The notes: a model not told the origin generated them from the sequence alone. DNA of 64,000 bases from Siphonodentalium dalli (GCA_032622095.1 CP136063.1:61827897-61891896); one strand, 5' to 3'. Counted from the stretch's first letter, positions 50,605 to 62,295 are shown. A program made the numbers and translations.

Positions 50605-53600
50605 CTATGAATGTTCGATATCAGTTGTCATCTGATATAAATCATATGTTTCCGTACTTTCGTTTGACCAATTTGTCGAACGGCTGTCGGGTGATGTATA
50701 TTGGAAGGAATTAGAAAACGATGAATCTTTAGGCGTGTGTTTGGAGTATGGTGAAAATAATTTACGATGCCGGCCGCGTTTGTAATCTGCGCGATCCGAT
50801 TTTGTGTCTGGCGTCGTACTATAAGAATTTTGTGTAATTAATTTGTGTTTTATGACATTTGGTTCCTGTGTTTGGGGCCTAGATTGGTCGCTGGGTGATA
50901 AATCCGGGGGTGATTGGCTGTCTGTTTTATTAAAATGTTTCGAAGCCATGAGTCTGTTGGCTAATTCAGCCAATGGTATTGAAGAGCTGTCGTCTGTGTT
51001 TGAGCGCTCAAGTTGAGCGCGCTTAATTGCCGTGGTTTTGAGGTCATCGTCTGATTCCAATGTGGATTGAGAGCTATTATTATCGACAGTGGCTTCACTC
51101 GGTGGAAATGCAAATCGATTATGTCGTTTATTTTTTAAGTGATTGGGAATTTGAGGTGTAGGCCAATCAATGGGGGATGGTTTGATGTGTTTAGCATGTG
51201 ATTTTGTTAATTTAGCAGATAGGTCATGTCTTAATATGTAAGATATGGGGCCTGTCTGTTTCAAGATACGCCAAAACGGCTCATATTTAAATGAAAATTT
51301 GTGATTTGGTTGGTGGATTTTGTAATAGACGGATTGGCCTATTTTAAAGGTTGGAATAGATCCACCTTTGTTCTGTTTGTGGTTGCGAGAGGCTGTTTCG
51401 AGAAGAGATTTTGTAGTTTTAAAAATAATGTGTTGATTTTGAAGCGTGGTGGCTAAAAAATCCTCTCCTAAATACTTTTCTCTGTGTGTTAAAATTCGGT
51501 CTATGCTTATCTGTGGTTCTCTAAAAAAAGTTAGAAAAAATGGTGAATGTGTATGTACACTGGAACAATGGAAGTTCATTGCTTGTGATGCATAATTTAG
51601 ATATAGGTCCCAATTTTCTACATTTGCTTGGGTGATTGTTGAAATGATTGATGCTAGACTTCTATGCGAACGTTCTGATTTACCGTTACTTTGGGGTCTG
51701 TAGAACGAAGTGAGGCGGTGATTGATATGGTAATATTTACAAAATTCAGTGAAGGTAGAGTTTGCAAACTCGGACCCATTATCTGTTAATATTTCTTCAA
51801 CTGATCCAAATAAAGTGAAATACTCTGAATTCAATCTTTCTAAAATTGTATCCACCATTTTGTTAGGTAATGCGTATGCTAAAGTATGTAATGAAAATTG
51901 ATCAATAATAGTTAAGATAAATCTATTTCCTGACTGTGTTTTGGGGGAAAATGGTCCCATAAGATCGATAGCTATGAGTTGTCCTGGCCTTGATGGGGCA
52001 GTGACTGGTTGAAGCGGGATTTTTGGATTATAAGCATTTCGTTGTCGGCATGTATGACAATTGTTTATGTATGTGACAATTTTTGCAAACAACTGAGGTG
52101 TGTAATATCTGTTCCGTATGGTCGCGTATAGCGATTGTACCGCTCTATGGCCGAGACTGTGATATTGGGATATAACTTCTTGTGCTATTTTGTCCGTTAT
52201 ATATATACGTAATTTAGGTATGTCATTATATATTGATATATAGTGTAGGATACCATCTTTGAGAATAAAGGTTTTTGCTAATTTTTCGGGTATATTTGTT
52301 GATTGCATTTGTTTGATAATCTCGGAGATTGTGTGGTCTCCTGATTGTTCATCTCTTATATTAGTTATAGGAGGAAGGACCGGGCTGTCGTCGAGATCAA
52401 CTGGTGGTTCGGAATCCGTTTTCTGTTTTGGTTGTTTTTTTTGTTTTGAAAATTCCTGAATATCTTTCATGTCAAGTATATTAATATCCTGTACAAGGGG
52501 ATTGGTGGGTGGATTTGGGTCGCTATCGGTGCAAGAATTGATGCACGGGTGTGTGTCGGGGTTTATCCGACTGCAAAAATCTGCCGTAACATTGTTCGTG
52601 CCTTTAATATAAGTAATTTTTGGGTTCAATGCTGATATTTCCAAAAACCATTTTTGAATTTTTGTGTTTATCAGATCCTGTTTTTTAAACATGTGGATGA
52701 GGGGTAAGTGATCTGTTTTAATCTCTACTTGGGATCCTTGTAAGTAAAATTTAAATTGCCTTGCAAACGTATATATCGCGAATGCTTCTTTTTCCGTGAC
52801 AGAATAATTCCTTTGTGATTTGTTAAGTTTTTTACTGGCGAACGCGATTGGTAGTTCAACGTGTTTATCATCTTGGCTATGAGCATATTGGGATAGTATC
52901 GCCCCGATACTATGTATAGATGCATCTACTGTCAGAATGAACAGTTTGTCGGGATTTGGGTAAGCTAAGATGGGGGCGGTTGCTAAGCTTTCTTTAAGCG
53001 CGTCGAACGCTGTTTGGCACGGCGCATCCCACACAAATTTAGCATATTTGGCTGTGAGTTTGATTAAAGGCAATGCCGTCGATGCGAAAGTAGGAGAATA
53101 TGACCTGTAAAAATTAAGAATTCCCAGTAATCTGCGGACTTCTTTAACTGATTTCGGAGGTGGTAAAGACTTGATAATTGAATTTTTTTCAGGGTCAGGG
53201 GATGTGCCCTTGTCAGAAATAATATGCCCTAAAAATTTAACTTGTGGTTGGCAAAATTTAGATTTTGATAGTTTAACTATTAAGCCGTATTCCCTGAGTC
53301 TGTCAAATAATTTTGTGAGCTGCTGTATATGCGTTTGAGGATCGGAGCTATGACAGATCAGGTCATCGACAAATCCTTCTACAAATGGTAAATCGTGTAG
53401 GGCCATGTTCATGAGTTTTAAAAAATACCCTGAGCTCGAGACATATCCCATCGGGGCTCTTTGATAACTGTATTGTCCTTCGGACGTATTCATAGTTAAT
53501 ATGGGAACAACTTCGGGTACGACTCCAATAACATGATAAGCATTTGATAAATCAAAGATACTGAAAATAGTTGAGCCGAGTAACTTGGACGATATTTCTG

Positions 53601-55353
53601 TAAAACTAGGCATAGACCATTTTAATGGAATGGAAACATCATTGAGTTTTCTGAGATCGATTACCAATCGATAATTGGGAGTACCATCGGGATTGGGTGT
53701 GGCTTTGCGTATGAGGAGACTGGGAAATCCCCACGATGAGTGGGCCGTTGGTCTAATAATGTCTGCATCTAATAATTTTTTTATCTCAGCAGCCATAATT
53801 CGTTGTTTGTTCAGTGGTGTCGGATATTTTTTGCAAAAAATAGGTAAAGTATTTGGTTTGAGGTCGATTTTCATTTTAATTTTTGGACAATATCCTATCT
53901 TGTTTATGTCATTTGTAAAAACATCAGGGTATTGTGATACTAGTTGCAATATCTGCTGTTTAAGGTGTTGAGGTGCCACGATATCATTGACAGATATAGG
54001 TTGAGTCTTGGTGACTGGAGGGTTAATGTCTTGCCGGTCACCTATGGTGTTTATACTGTGTTTGTTTGGCGGAGATGAGTTAATGTTTTGCTCATCAGAT
54101 GCCGTGCATATCATTTGCTCTTGAGTGCCAAATGCTTGTGCTATCACACGGCCTTTCTTAATGGACATATGTGACGCCGATTGGTTTTCTATCATGACGC
54201 AAATATTGGGATTATTTGCATCTGCTAGCGTGTCGGTTACATGTACATTTGGTTCGTGTTCGAAAATGGACATGTTACCTTTGCCTATTCGGATTATAGG
54301 TGTGTTAAACATATCATTTGGCCCTATGAGTCTGCCTGTTATGATGGTGCATGAGTGGGGTGATAATGAAACGTTATTTGTTGATCGGATGAGTGATGCA
54401 ATGTGACCATCCCTTAACATCGGGTATAATTGATTCTGTATTCTGAATTTTTCTAGATCAAAGTAAAGTCTAATACTGTGTTGTTTCATAAAATCGCGCC
54501 CTAAAATGCAAGGACGTGACAAGGTTGCACATATGACAAATTTGTGAGTAAGAATGAGTTTTCCGATTCTAAATGTGAGATGTGTGGATCCAAAAACTTT
54601 CATTGGTGTACCATCGGCTGATGTGAGTAACACATGTTCTTTAATTAAAGGTGGTCGATTTGGCATGGATCTATAAATGTCGTATTTCAAGCAACTGGTG
54701 GTTGCCCCGGAGTCTAATAGTGATCTAATCCGTTGTTTGTGTATTTTAATGATAGTTGAGCATGGTGTTTGGTTTAGAGCACCATCTGTCATATCACTTG
54801 GATATTTAAGTACTGGTATAGTGTGTTGTATGGGTTTGACTGGTGGTATTATAGGGTTAATTGCAGTATTGGAATGTGATTCGCGAGAACTGGTGCATGT
54901 TGATTTTCTTTTGGATGATGAGTAAGAATTAGTAATGTGTTGGTGCTTGGGCTTTTCAAGGCGATTCAGGGTTTTAAATTGGGGAGGAAAGGTTAAATCT
55001 AGAAGTGGTGAGATAGACTCATTGGAAGAATTATGAAATCTGGGTTTCATAGAGGAACACCTGCTATGGCAGAAAGTGGTATGTGTTACGTGCCTGTGAC
55101 GAGGGAGATCAAGTGGAGGCCGCGTACGGTAATTAATATATCGTTGGTTTTGGCAGTTTGGTGGTAGCGTGGGGTAATGATTAATGGACTGCAGCTGTGA
55201 ATTATAGACTCTATGCTTTTGAGATTCGTATGTTCGATGATCTTTAGCATATCTATGATTGTGGTTGTATATTGTGCTACTTTGATGTGTTATTGGACTC
55301 ATTGCGTTGCGTTGGTGGGTGGGGGTGAAATTTTTGATGCAATGAGTCCTCAT
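50605..55353 (-). CDS. pol: Pol polyprotein, copy 2 (1582 aa)
   Basis: Intact, with the same protease, RT, RNase H and integrase catalytic residues as copy 1. The one residue change I see is I to N at about 724 (DPEKNSII), in the RT thumb/connection region just after the FLGH block. The upstream UUUAAAC heptamer is at 55356-55362. Confidence 0.93.
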   Translation of the reverse strand: MRTHCIKNFTPTHQRNAMSPITHQSSTIYNHNHRYAKDHRTYESQKHRVYNSQLQSINHYPTLPPNCQNQRYINYRTRPPLDLPRHRHVTHTTFCHSRCSSMKPRFHNSSNESISPLLDLTFPPQFKTLNRLEKPKHQHITNSYSSSKRKSTCTSSRESHSNTAINPIIPPVKPIQHTIPVLKYPSDMTDGALNQTPCSTIIKIHKQRIRSLLDSGATTSCLKYDIYRSMPNRPPLIKEHVLLTSADGTPMKVFGSTHLTFRIGKLILTHKFVICATLSRPCILGRDFMKQHSIRLYFDLEKFRIQNQLYPMLRDGHIASLIRSTNNVSLSPHSCTIITGRLIGPNDMFNTPIIRIGKGNMSIFEHEPNVHVTDTLADANNPNICVMIENQSASHMSIKKGRVIAQAFGTQEQMICTASDEQNINSSPPNKHSINTIGDRQDINPPVTKTQPISVNDIVAPQHLKQQILQLVSQYPDVFTNDINKIGYCPKIKMKIDLKPNTLPIFCKKYPTPLNKQRIMAAEIKKLLDADIIRPTAHSSWGFPSLLIRKATPNPDGTPNYRLVIDLRKLNDVSIPLKWSMPSFTEISSKLLGSTIFSIFDLSNAYHVIGVVPEVVPILTMNTSEGQYSYQRAPMGYVSSSGYFLKLMNMALHDLPFVEGFVDDLICHSSDPQTHIQQLTKLFDRLREYGLIVKLSKSKFCQPQVKFLGHIISDKGTSPDPEKNSIIKSLPPPKSVKEVRRLLGILNFYRSYSPTFASTALPLIKLTAKYAKFVWDAPCQTAFDALKESLATAPILAYPNPDKLFILTVDASIHSIGAILSQYAHSQDDKHVELPIAFASKKLNKSQRNYSVTEKEAFAIYTFARQFKFYLQGSQVEIKTDHLPLIHMFKKQDLINTKIQKWFLEISALNPKITYIKGTNNVTADFCSRINPDTHPCINSCTDSDPNPPTNPLVQDINILDMKDIQEFSKQKKQPKQKTDSEPPVDLDDSPVLPPITNIRDEQSGDHTISEIIKQMQSTNIPEKLAKTFILKDGILHYISIYNDIPKLRIYITDKIAQEVISQYHSLGHRAVQSLYATIRNRYYTPQLFAKIVTYINNCHTCRQRNAYNPKIPLQPVTAPSRPGQLIAIDLMGPFSPKTQSGNRFILTIIDQFSLHTLAYALPNKMVDTILERLNSEYFTLFGSVEEILTDNGSEFANSTFTEFCKYYHINHRLTSFYRPQSNGKSERSHRSLASIISTITQANVENWDLYLNYASQAMNFHCSSVHTHSPFFLTFFREPQISIDRILTHREKYLGEDFLATTLQNQHIIFKTTKSLLETASRNHKQNKGGSIPTFKIGQSVYYKIHQPNHKFSFKYEPFWRILKQTGPISYILRHDLSAKLTKSHAKHIKPSPIDWPTPQIPNHLKNKRHNRFAFPPSEATVDNNSSQSTLESDDDLKTTAIKRAQLERSNTDDSSSIPLAELANRLMASKHFNKTDSQSPPDLSPSDQSRPQTQEPNVIKHKLITQNSYSTTPDTKSDRADYKRGRHRKLFSPYSKHTPKDSSFSNSFQYTSPDSRSTNWSNESTETYDLYQMTTDIEHS

Positions 55354-55703
55354 CTGTTTAAAAATTGGTTGTTATTTTGAGCCCGACGTCTGCATTGGTC
55401 TGTGGTATGATTGTTTAATCTGCAGTATGTACAGAAGAGTGGTCGTTGAGCTGTTGTAGTATATCTTGCATCCATGGTCTGGATGCGGTTTGGATGGGAG
55501 ACCCTTGGTTCAGAGTAGGGGTGGTGAGAATTTGAAGGTTGGCGCCTGTGGGGGTGATCATTGATTCGGTGTCTGTCTTTGGATTGACGGGGGTTGTAAG
55601 TGGATTGTGATGGCCCTCTTGGAATGTGTCGATGGTTATTGTCGATATCCATTGGTTGAGGGGATTGTAACTGGGAATTGGTTATAATCATTATGATGTT
55701 CAC
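55350..55703 (-). CDS. Nucleocapsid ORF with CCHC zinc knuckle, copy 2
   Basis: Identical to copy 1, including the C-x2-C-x4-H-x4-C knuckle. It is again +1 relative to the capsid ORF and again overlaps pol as ATGA, so the frame arrangement is not a sequencing error private to one copy. Confidence 0.75.
   Translation of the reverse strand: MNIIMIITNSQLQSPQPMDIDNNHRHIPRGPSQSTYNPRQSKDRHRINDHPHRRQPSNSHHPYSEPRVSHPNRIQTMDARYTTTAQRPLFCTYCRLNNHTTDQCRRRAQNNNQFLNR
55356..55362 (-). promoter_or_regulatory. -1 frameshift heptamer UUUAAAC, copy 2
   Basis: Same register and the same one-codon distance to the nucleocapsid stop as in copy 1. Confidence 0.75.
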
Positions 55704-56490
55704 CGTAACGTAAGCGATAGCGTTGCCGAAGGTTCATTTCGCGTAGGGCGATATCAGTAGCTCTATCAAGCGTTATGGGGTCGTCTTTGAGAAGCCTGAA
55801 TTTAATACTAGAGTCGCGAATACCGTCGGAAAAAAATGCTACTAATTGTGTTTGCACTGCTCTTGTGTTAATTTCATCAGTATACCCGTGTTTAGCAAGG
55901 GTACGTATGCGTTCTGCAAACATGGCAATTGTTTCCGTATGTCTCTGCCTAATGGCTCGTAATGAGGAAATGGCTTGAGGCGAATCAGTTATGGAACTGA
56001 ATAATGAGCGTAACTGTGATTTCAGATCGGTCCAGGTGAACGTGAATTTTCCGTCTGTGTTATTTTCATTTATGAAGCGTTGAATAAATTCAGAAACTTG
56101 AGATTTACATGTCTGAGCGGCAATTTTTATGATAGTCTCATCTTGTGCCGAAATCGCGCGGGAGTATTTTTCCACCGCATGGACCCATTGGGGAAAAGCG
56201 TCAGGCTTGCCATCGAAGGGTTCAATAATGGAATTCATTCCCAGCAGTGCTGTTATTGTTGTCTGTGTTTTTAAACTTTCAGTCTGGTCGCGGATAGAAC
56301 TAGTGAAATGGCTAATTTCATGGGTAAGCCGTGACAATAGCAAGTTCTGATTATCTTTGCCCATTTCATTAGTAATGTCTGTGTGGGGGGGTCTGGCGGT
56401 TGATCGGTCCGTTTCCCTGTTTAATTCAAGGTGATGCTGATAATTGGTTGGATGAAAATAATCGCTGCTCTGCGGAGGTGGTGACTCCAT
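55636..56490 (-). CDS. gag: Gag capsid ORF, copy 2 (284 aa)
   Basis: Differs from copy 1 by one residue, R for H in FIQRFINE, in the middle of the capsid region. Otherwise identical and intact, with the same strong ATG context. Confidence 0.8.
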   Translation of the reverse strand: MESPPPQSSDYFHPTNYQHHLELNRETDRSTARPPHTDITNEMGKDNQNLLLSRLTHEISHFTSSIRDQTESLKTQTTITALLGMNSIIEPFDGKPDAFPQWVHAVEKYSRAISAQDETIIKIAAQTCKSQVSEFIQRFINENNTDGKFTFTWTDLKSQLRSLFSSITDSPQAISSLRAIRQRHTETIAMFAERIRTLAKHGYTDEINTRAVQTQLVAFFSDGIRDSSIKFRLLKDDPITLDRATDIALREMNLRQRYRLRYGEHHNDYNQFPVTIPSTNGYRQ

Positions 56491-56561
56491 TATGTTATTA
56501 AGGATTAACGGTGTCTGTTTTGGGATCTATGGTATGGGTGCGAAATATGTTGTATTTTTTT

Positions 56562-56996
56562 CTAAGTGCCGTGGCGGTGTATTATGCGATTCAGGTGTAT
56601 TTGACACGATTCAGGTGATTTATTAGGATGTTTTATGGGAATTGCCGCGACTATAGAGTTGACGATAAGTTTTGGATAATCCGTAAAATGAGCCGGAAAT
56701 GTATGCCATTCGTTCCAAGAATCTAGTGTATGTCCTGAGTAGTTATTTGTAATCATACAACGCACGTATAAGCGGATTGTATCTTGCGTTATATCAATGC
56801 GAATGGGATTGCAATATTTAATGAGTTGTGGCGATAAAGTTATTTGGTGGGGTAAAGCGTATCTACAGTAAGTTTTAAAATTAAGAACTGAATGTTGTTT
56901 GTAAGAGGTGGGTGGTATGGGCTGATCGTTTGAAGCATGTATTGTAGTAGGATGGGTAGGTAGTGTAGGTGTAGTAGAATCAGGTGATGTGTCCAT
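56562..56996 (-). CDS. 144-aa pre-gag ORF, copy 2
   Basis: Identical to 23332-23766 and open. The splice donor equivalent lies just upstream in the element's sense (cut between 57088 and 57087). Function is not recognised. Confidence 0.5.
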   Translation of the reverse strand: MDTSPDSTTPTLPTHPTTIHASNDQPIPPTSYKQHSVLNFKTYCRYALPHQITLSPQLIKYCNPIRIDITQDTIRLYVRCMITNNYSGHTLDSWNEWHTFPAHFTDYPKLIVNSIVAAIPIKHPNKSPESCQIHLNRIIHRHGT

Positions 56997-57314
56997 AACC
57001 CACGTGAAAAAAAAAGGAGTAAAAGAATGCTAAAAATAGGGGGTGTGCAATTTGACAGCAAATGGGAAAGAAAAGATGGTCACTCACCAATTTCCGAGAA
57101 GAATAATGTGCACAAGTCTGTGATGATGAATGATGTATAGAATGTTCTCGTCGTGGTTATTGGAAGCCGAAGGATGTCCAAATCGGATGTTAAAGTTTAT
57201 GTGGATCTGAATCTGGTCTGCAAGAGGCGTGAGTAGTAATATTTTTTAGCTGGATACACGATGTGAGCTGGTTGTATAAGAATAAAAGGTTGATTCGTCT
57301 ATATCAGATGAGTA

Positions 57315-57588
57315 TGTATGCGGTCCTGTGTGTCCGAAGGGTTGGTGTGCGGTCCTGTGTGTCCGAAGGGTTGGTGTGCGGTCCTGTGTGTCCGAAGGGT
57401 TGGTATGCGGTCCTGTGTGTTCGAAGGGTTGGTGTGCGGTCCTGTGTGTCCGAAGGGTTGGTATGCGGTCCTGTGTGTCCGAAGGGTTGGTATGCGGTCC
57501 TGTGTGTTCGAAGGGTTGGTGTGCGGTCATGTGTGTCCGAAGGGTTGGTATGCGGTCCTGTGTGTCCGAAGGGTTCCTGTGTGTCCGA
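57315..57588 (-). repeat. 29-bp tandem repeats in the leader, copy 2
   Basis: Same number and order of variant units as in copy 1, so the array has not changed since the block was duplicated. Confidence 0.85.
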
Positions 57589-57753
57589 ATGGTGGAGTTA
57601 TTGTTGACCGGTGCAGTGGTCTAGTGTATGAGACTGTCTATCCGTGGCTGGAGTGTAAGGCTGTATCCCCGTGGTTGAGTAGCGGTTTGAGATTGTTTCT
57701 GCTCTGTAGTGATCGTCTAGTGGCCGAGACTTCAAGTTGTGTGGTGAGACGTA

Positions 57754-57771
57754 GAACTGCTCACGGTACCA
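57754..57771 (-). other. Candidate primer-binding site, copy 2
   Basis: Same 18 bases, beginning TGG nine bases after the 5' LTR, as in copy 1. Confidence 0.4.
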
Positions 57772-57780
57772 TTAATACTA

Positions 57781-58235
57781 TGTGAGGTAATGACACATGT
57801 ATATAGTAGGTACAAGTCTTTATTATGTTGTGAATAAGATATGCAGTGTGTACAAATATAATGATCAATAGTCGCCGCGAATTGGTGTCCCCGAATGGGT
57901 GATGCCTGGTGTGAATGATGCCTGGATATGATCTAGGTATGAGATGAGTCTAGTGAAAGCATGATGTGATGGGATGTAGTTGTTTCTTATATACTATTTG
58001 GGATGCATATTAGATGAGGTGTTTGGCAATACACATCGGGATTGGTTCTTCCGTTATGGTCATCTCCCTTGACCATATTTGGGAGCCATCTTCATTGTGT
58101 GTATATCTTCGCTGAGAGTAAGACGTGTGAGGTTTCGACAACCGAACACGAATATCTGAGTTTGGGGTTTTATATATTGGGACATTCGTATAGTTTGAAT
58201 CAAGTTGTGAGATTATAATGGGTAGTTATCTCACA
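57781..58235 (-). repeat. 5' LTR (right), copy 2
   Basis: 455 bp with the C variant (GGTTTCGACAACC), matching the right LTR of copy 1. It is followed by TATA (58236-58239) and PLE unit B' sequence. Confidence 0.92.
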
Positions 58236-59197
58236 TATACCAGTTATAATTTAACTATCGCACCTGAACGGGTTACGCCCATGTACCTGACTGTTTTCCC
58301 TTTATTATGGCTTTAAATCCATGACGTGTGTCTTCACCCGTGCACACGGTGCTCATATCCATAGTCTCCTCCTGCTTTGCGCACGCCTTCCACAGAATCT
58401 TTCAATAGGGATGTATCCATTTTTACATTCTTTCCGATGTAACGATCTACACGATGTTTTTGCTGGCAGTAGCTGAGATGCCTACATGAAACTTGTGTCA
58501 CTTTTACGTATGAAGTAATTGACGAGTAATCACTTGATTTAAGTTTTAGGGTTACTGATTATTTGCATATTCTATCCCTTATATCCATTTAAACTTAAGG
58601 GACTTTCAATACCCCCCTAAAACATTTTCACTTAGAAATATAATCTAATTACATGTCATCTCTCATCGACGAGTGATTGCGTTATTTAATCTCAATAGAC
58701 CCTAATGCAATCATCACCTATAATTATATCTTAGTTGAAATGTTTTCTCTCATTCACGAGTGATTACTTGATTTAACCCTATTACACAACCATCACCTAT
58801 AAATATATTCTAATAATTTGGCATTCCTCATTGGCGAGTGATCATATCATTTTATTTTAGGTGTCCAGAACACAATCGTCACCTATAAATATATTCTATT
58901 CCACATTCATATGAGTTAATTAATCCTCAAATTAATTTTAAGTTATCAATATTGTACATCATTGACATTGTCGCATGAGATCTCTCTGCTATCGTAATTG
59001 GCCAGGTTTCGCCCGTGCACCTGTTTGTTTGCATGTATTATGGCATTAGATCCATGATATGGGTTTTCACCCACTCATATCACACTCATGTCCATATTTT
59101 CCTCCTGCACAATACCCGCATTCCATAGAATCATAGTTATGGTTTCTATACAATTACACAGCACCATATTAACCACTACCTTACTCATTTTTCCAGC

Positions 59198-61672
59198 ATG
59201 GCATATTTTCGGTTTTTTAACCATCCTGAAATGTGTGCATCGGCATTTAAAGAAAATGTTAGCAATTTCGAAGAACGCATCAAGTTGTTACAGAGACATA
59301 TTCATGATCCTTACACTTACGCATTGTTAGACCTTTCCTCCTCTAGGAGACAAGATGTTATCCTTACTTATGAGAGCATTTTTCCAAAATACTCTGACAT
59401 CAAATGTACATATGTTAATAATGTAACCCAATCAACCCTTGATGACTCATTTGATATATTGAACAATCATATTAAAGATTTTAATGTAAACTTATCTCTA
59501 TATATGGATACAGTTAAAGAATTACATGATATTGGGAGTAATCTTAGTGTATATTCCCATCATTCCACATTTAGCCAATCACAGTACAGTGAGATGTCTT
59601 CTATCGTTAAATTGTCAGATGCATTGCCATCTTTATTATTTCATAATCTCGGCTATCGATCCCACATGCGGACACTAGATTCCTATTTGTTTATGCTTAA
59701 CAAGGAATATATTACGACGCGCGAGAAGGTCTTTAACTTTGTACCTTGGCGTTTGCCGGAGAACTTGATTTCTACGTTAGGACAAGGTGCCAACTTCATT
59801 CCTACTCCGTTAATCACCCCGGAAATACAAGTTACCGGGTTGAAAACCATGTGTTATGATGCTCTTGAAACATGTAATCGTAAAACGATTAATCTTATGT
59901 CTCCACATAATGTTCATCCATTAAAATCACACAATACATTGTTGTATACGCATGTTAACCATCCAGGTTTACCACCAACTTTTGTTAATGACACATTAGA
60001 CAGTATTGTCAAGATAGATCGATTTACCAACTCGTGGCCTGGGGATAATTATCTCACATTTAAGAATATATCTCCATTTGAAAATGAAACCTTAAACCTT
60101 TATGCTAACCACCCTGGTGTTATCATATCACCCAGTGATAAATCGCTGGGTATCTCTATTAATACCAAAGAATACCGGCGCCAACTTAGCGATACATCTA
60201 CATACAGTTTACATGATTATAGCAGTATAAATCATATCATTGATGAAGGTGTTAAACGCCTTCGCTACATAGCCTTTAAGTACAGGGATACTACTATTGA
60301 ACAAATTATTTTAGATAAAATCCTAGCAGTTAAACCTGCGGATATTATTATTCCTTCTTTAAATATTACTCCTAAAGTTCATAAAATGAAAGCTTTCCCT
60401 TCCCCCAAAGTGGAAACCAGTTTGACTGGCCGTCCTATTATCAACGCGCATTCGAATGTGAATACTTGTGCCTCACGTATTTTAGGACATATGTTAGAGA
60501 ATTATTTGGCAGCGTTGCATAACCATTTTGACAGAAATAACATTACTTGGACCATATGTAAAGATTCATTGCACGCCATCCACGAATTTAAATCGCTTAA
60601 TGTAACACCAGAACAACTCAATAACTACTGGTTTATCAGTTCAGACTTTCAGTCTTTGTATACGGCTATTCGAAACTCTGATATGTATGATGCACTTGAG
60701 TTTATTCGCCATATTTTAGATATTGATGATACCCACTTTAACTTCATGGTTGACCTTTTCAAGTTCATCCAAGATTATGCATTTTTCCATGTTGGCTTTA
60801 AACATCTGTACCTGCAGACACAGGGGCTCGCCATGGGCAGTTTCGTCTCGGCACAAGCCGCAAATGTCATCTTGCTTAGGTGTGAATACTATATGTTCCA
60901 AAATGTTCCGCTAGTGGAACCTATTAAAATCTTTTTGAGATATATAGATGATGGCATCTTGTTCGTTGATGTGAAATATGAATCATTGTTGACTATTCTT
61001 AATGGATTGCGTGATGCCTACCCTAAACATATTAATTTGGATGTATCAGTTAGCAAGTTTAAGGTTGATTTCCTTGATATAACCTTTAGCATTAATCATG
61101 AACTATTTTATAACCAAGGCTTGCATGTAGGCCTTTACCAAAAGCCTTTTAATACATACTCGTACACTCATTTCGAGAGTGACCATCCTATTGGTGTATT
61201 TGTCGGTATTATTAAAGCAGAGTGCCACCGTTACTTTAGACACTCTTCGTGTAGAGAGGATTACCTTTATTACATTAGCCTATTTCTTATCAGACTCACT
61301 AGATGTGGCTACCCCGAACCGTTTGTCATTAAACAAATCATCCCTTATGATGTCATTTTTAAGAAAGTATTTGGATGGGTACCAGCTAGCACAAGTGGTA
61401 CGCGACCTTTAGATAGTTCATTACATGCTTCTCAGATCGCCAGTACAGGCGCTTCTCCTCGAAATTTGGGTGGCACTTCCCTATCTAATGATACTCCATC
61501 TACTGTATATGTACTGGTACTATTCTCTAAGTCTACCAATAACCATAAAAGGGCACGTAATTTAATGAAATTACCTGCTAATGTTCGATTTTGCCATAAA
61601 GTTGGCACCAAACTCCATACCATTTTACTTACTAAGAAACGGCTACACAGAAAGCTATCCCACTACTTATAG
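59198..61672 (+). CDS. Penelope-like reverse transcriptase, B' copy, 824 aa
   Basis: B subtype: it lacks TAWYA and has the Q and KMKAF variants. One extra change, L for P in TVYVLVLF (about residue 772), lies in the non-catalytic C-terminal tail. It is intact. Confidence 0.85.
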   Translation: MAYFRFFNHPEMCASAFKENVSNFEERIKLLQRHIHDPYTYALLDLSSSRRQDVILTYESIFPKYSDIKCTYVNNVTQSTLDDSFDILNNHIKDFNVNLSLYMDTVKELHDIGSNLSVYSHHSTFSQSQYSEMSSIVKLSDALPSLLFHNLGYRSHMRTLDSYLFMLNKEYITTREKVFNFVPWRLPENLISTLGQGANFIPTPLITPEIQVTGLKTMCYDALETCNRKTINLMSPHNVHPLKSHNTLLYTHVNHPGLPPTFVNDTLDSIVKIDRFTNSWPGDNYLTFKNISPFENETLNLYANHPGVIISPSDKSLGISINTKEYRRQLSDTSTYSLHDYSSINHIIDEGVKRLRYIAFKYRDTTIEQIILDKILAVKPADIIIPSLNITPKVHKMKAFPSPKVETSLTGRPIINAHSNVNTCASRILGHMLENYLAALHNHFDRNNITWTICKDSLHAIHEFKSLNVTPEQLNNYWFISSDFQSLYTAIRNSDMYDALEFIRHILDIDDTHFNFMVDLFKFIQDYAFFHVGFKHLYLQTQGLAMGSFVSAQAANVILLRCEYYMFQNVPLVEPIKIFLRYIDDGILFVDVKYESLLTILNGLRDAYPKHINLDVSVSKFKVDFLDITFSINHELFYNQGLHVGLYQKPFNTYSYTHFESDHPIGVFVGIIKAECHRYFRHSSCREDYLYYISLFLIRLTRCGYPEPFVIKQIIPYDVIFKKVFGWVPASTSGTRPLDSSLHASQIASTGASPRNLGGTSLSNDTPSTVYVLVLFSKSTNNHKRARNLMKLPANVRFCHKVGTKLHTILLTKKRLHRKLSHYL

Positions 61673-61827
61673 AATAATTTCTATATATATTTTATCATAT
61701 ATAACTTATAGCACGCCGTCTTGTCGGGAATCCACCATACATCTTTAATGAAATCATAAAGTTTTAGTCTCTGGATTACCTGTACACCTATTATAATTCC
61801 TAAAAAAAATTACAACTCGATCGTATA

Positions 61828-62295
61828 ATGTACTGTATCACTCCTGTGTGTTCTCACATACAGATGTCTCTTTCCAGTTGGGAATATGAAGTGTTCTGCC
61901 ACCTATCTAATGTCGGTAAGACGACTGTTTTATACCTGACACCCGAAGATTTACAGCCATTGAACCTCACAAGGATTCTTTCTGTTCCGGACTTTTTACA
62001 ATGTTTCGACCAATATAATAATGTGTATAAATTACATAGAGTCAGGAATGGTAGCACTTTTATTCATTTATATGTTGGCAGCAGATACAGTACCATCGAT
62101 TTCCGTCTTATCACTCAATTCAACGTCTTTATATATAAGGTGACCAGTCGAATTATTGTAAACATTTCCTGTCCACAAGACAGATTGTGCAGGAGAGTTC
62201 TCACTTCTATGAACCATGAACTCAGAAAGAAAGTGTTATACAGATTGTATCATTATTATTTATTTTCAGACATAGATTTCACTTCACCCATGTAA
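61828..62295 (+). CDS. PLE second ORF, B' copy, 155 aa
   Basis: Has D near residue 149, as in A and A' and unlike B. The spacer before it has the B-type A8T2 tract. Function is not recognised. Confidence 0.48.
   Translation: MYCITPVCSHIQMSLSSWEYEVFCHLSNVGKTTVLYLTPEDLQPLNLTRILSVPDFLQCFDQYNNVYKLHRVRNGSTFIHLYVGSRYSTIDFRLITQFNVFIYKVTSRIIVNISCPQDRLCRRVLTSMNHELRKKVLYRLYHYYLFSDIDFTSPM

Larger units (their letters stand above)
42869..58235 (-). mobile_element. 15.37-kb Ty3/gypsy retroelement with envelope gene, copy 2
   Basis: Same organisation as copy 1, at an offset of 33229-33230 bp. The visible differences are few: G-tract lengths (26 and 15 against 22 and 19), a one-base indel near 47122, an I-to-N change in pol, an H-to-R change in gag and a handful of silent or non-coding changes. 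Both copies carry the same LTR-to-LTR mismatch, so they descend from one insertion. Confidence 0.93.
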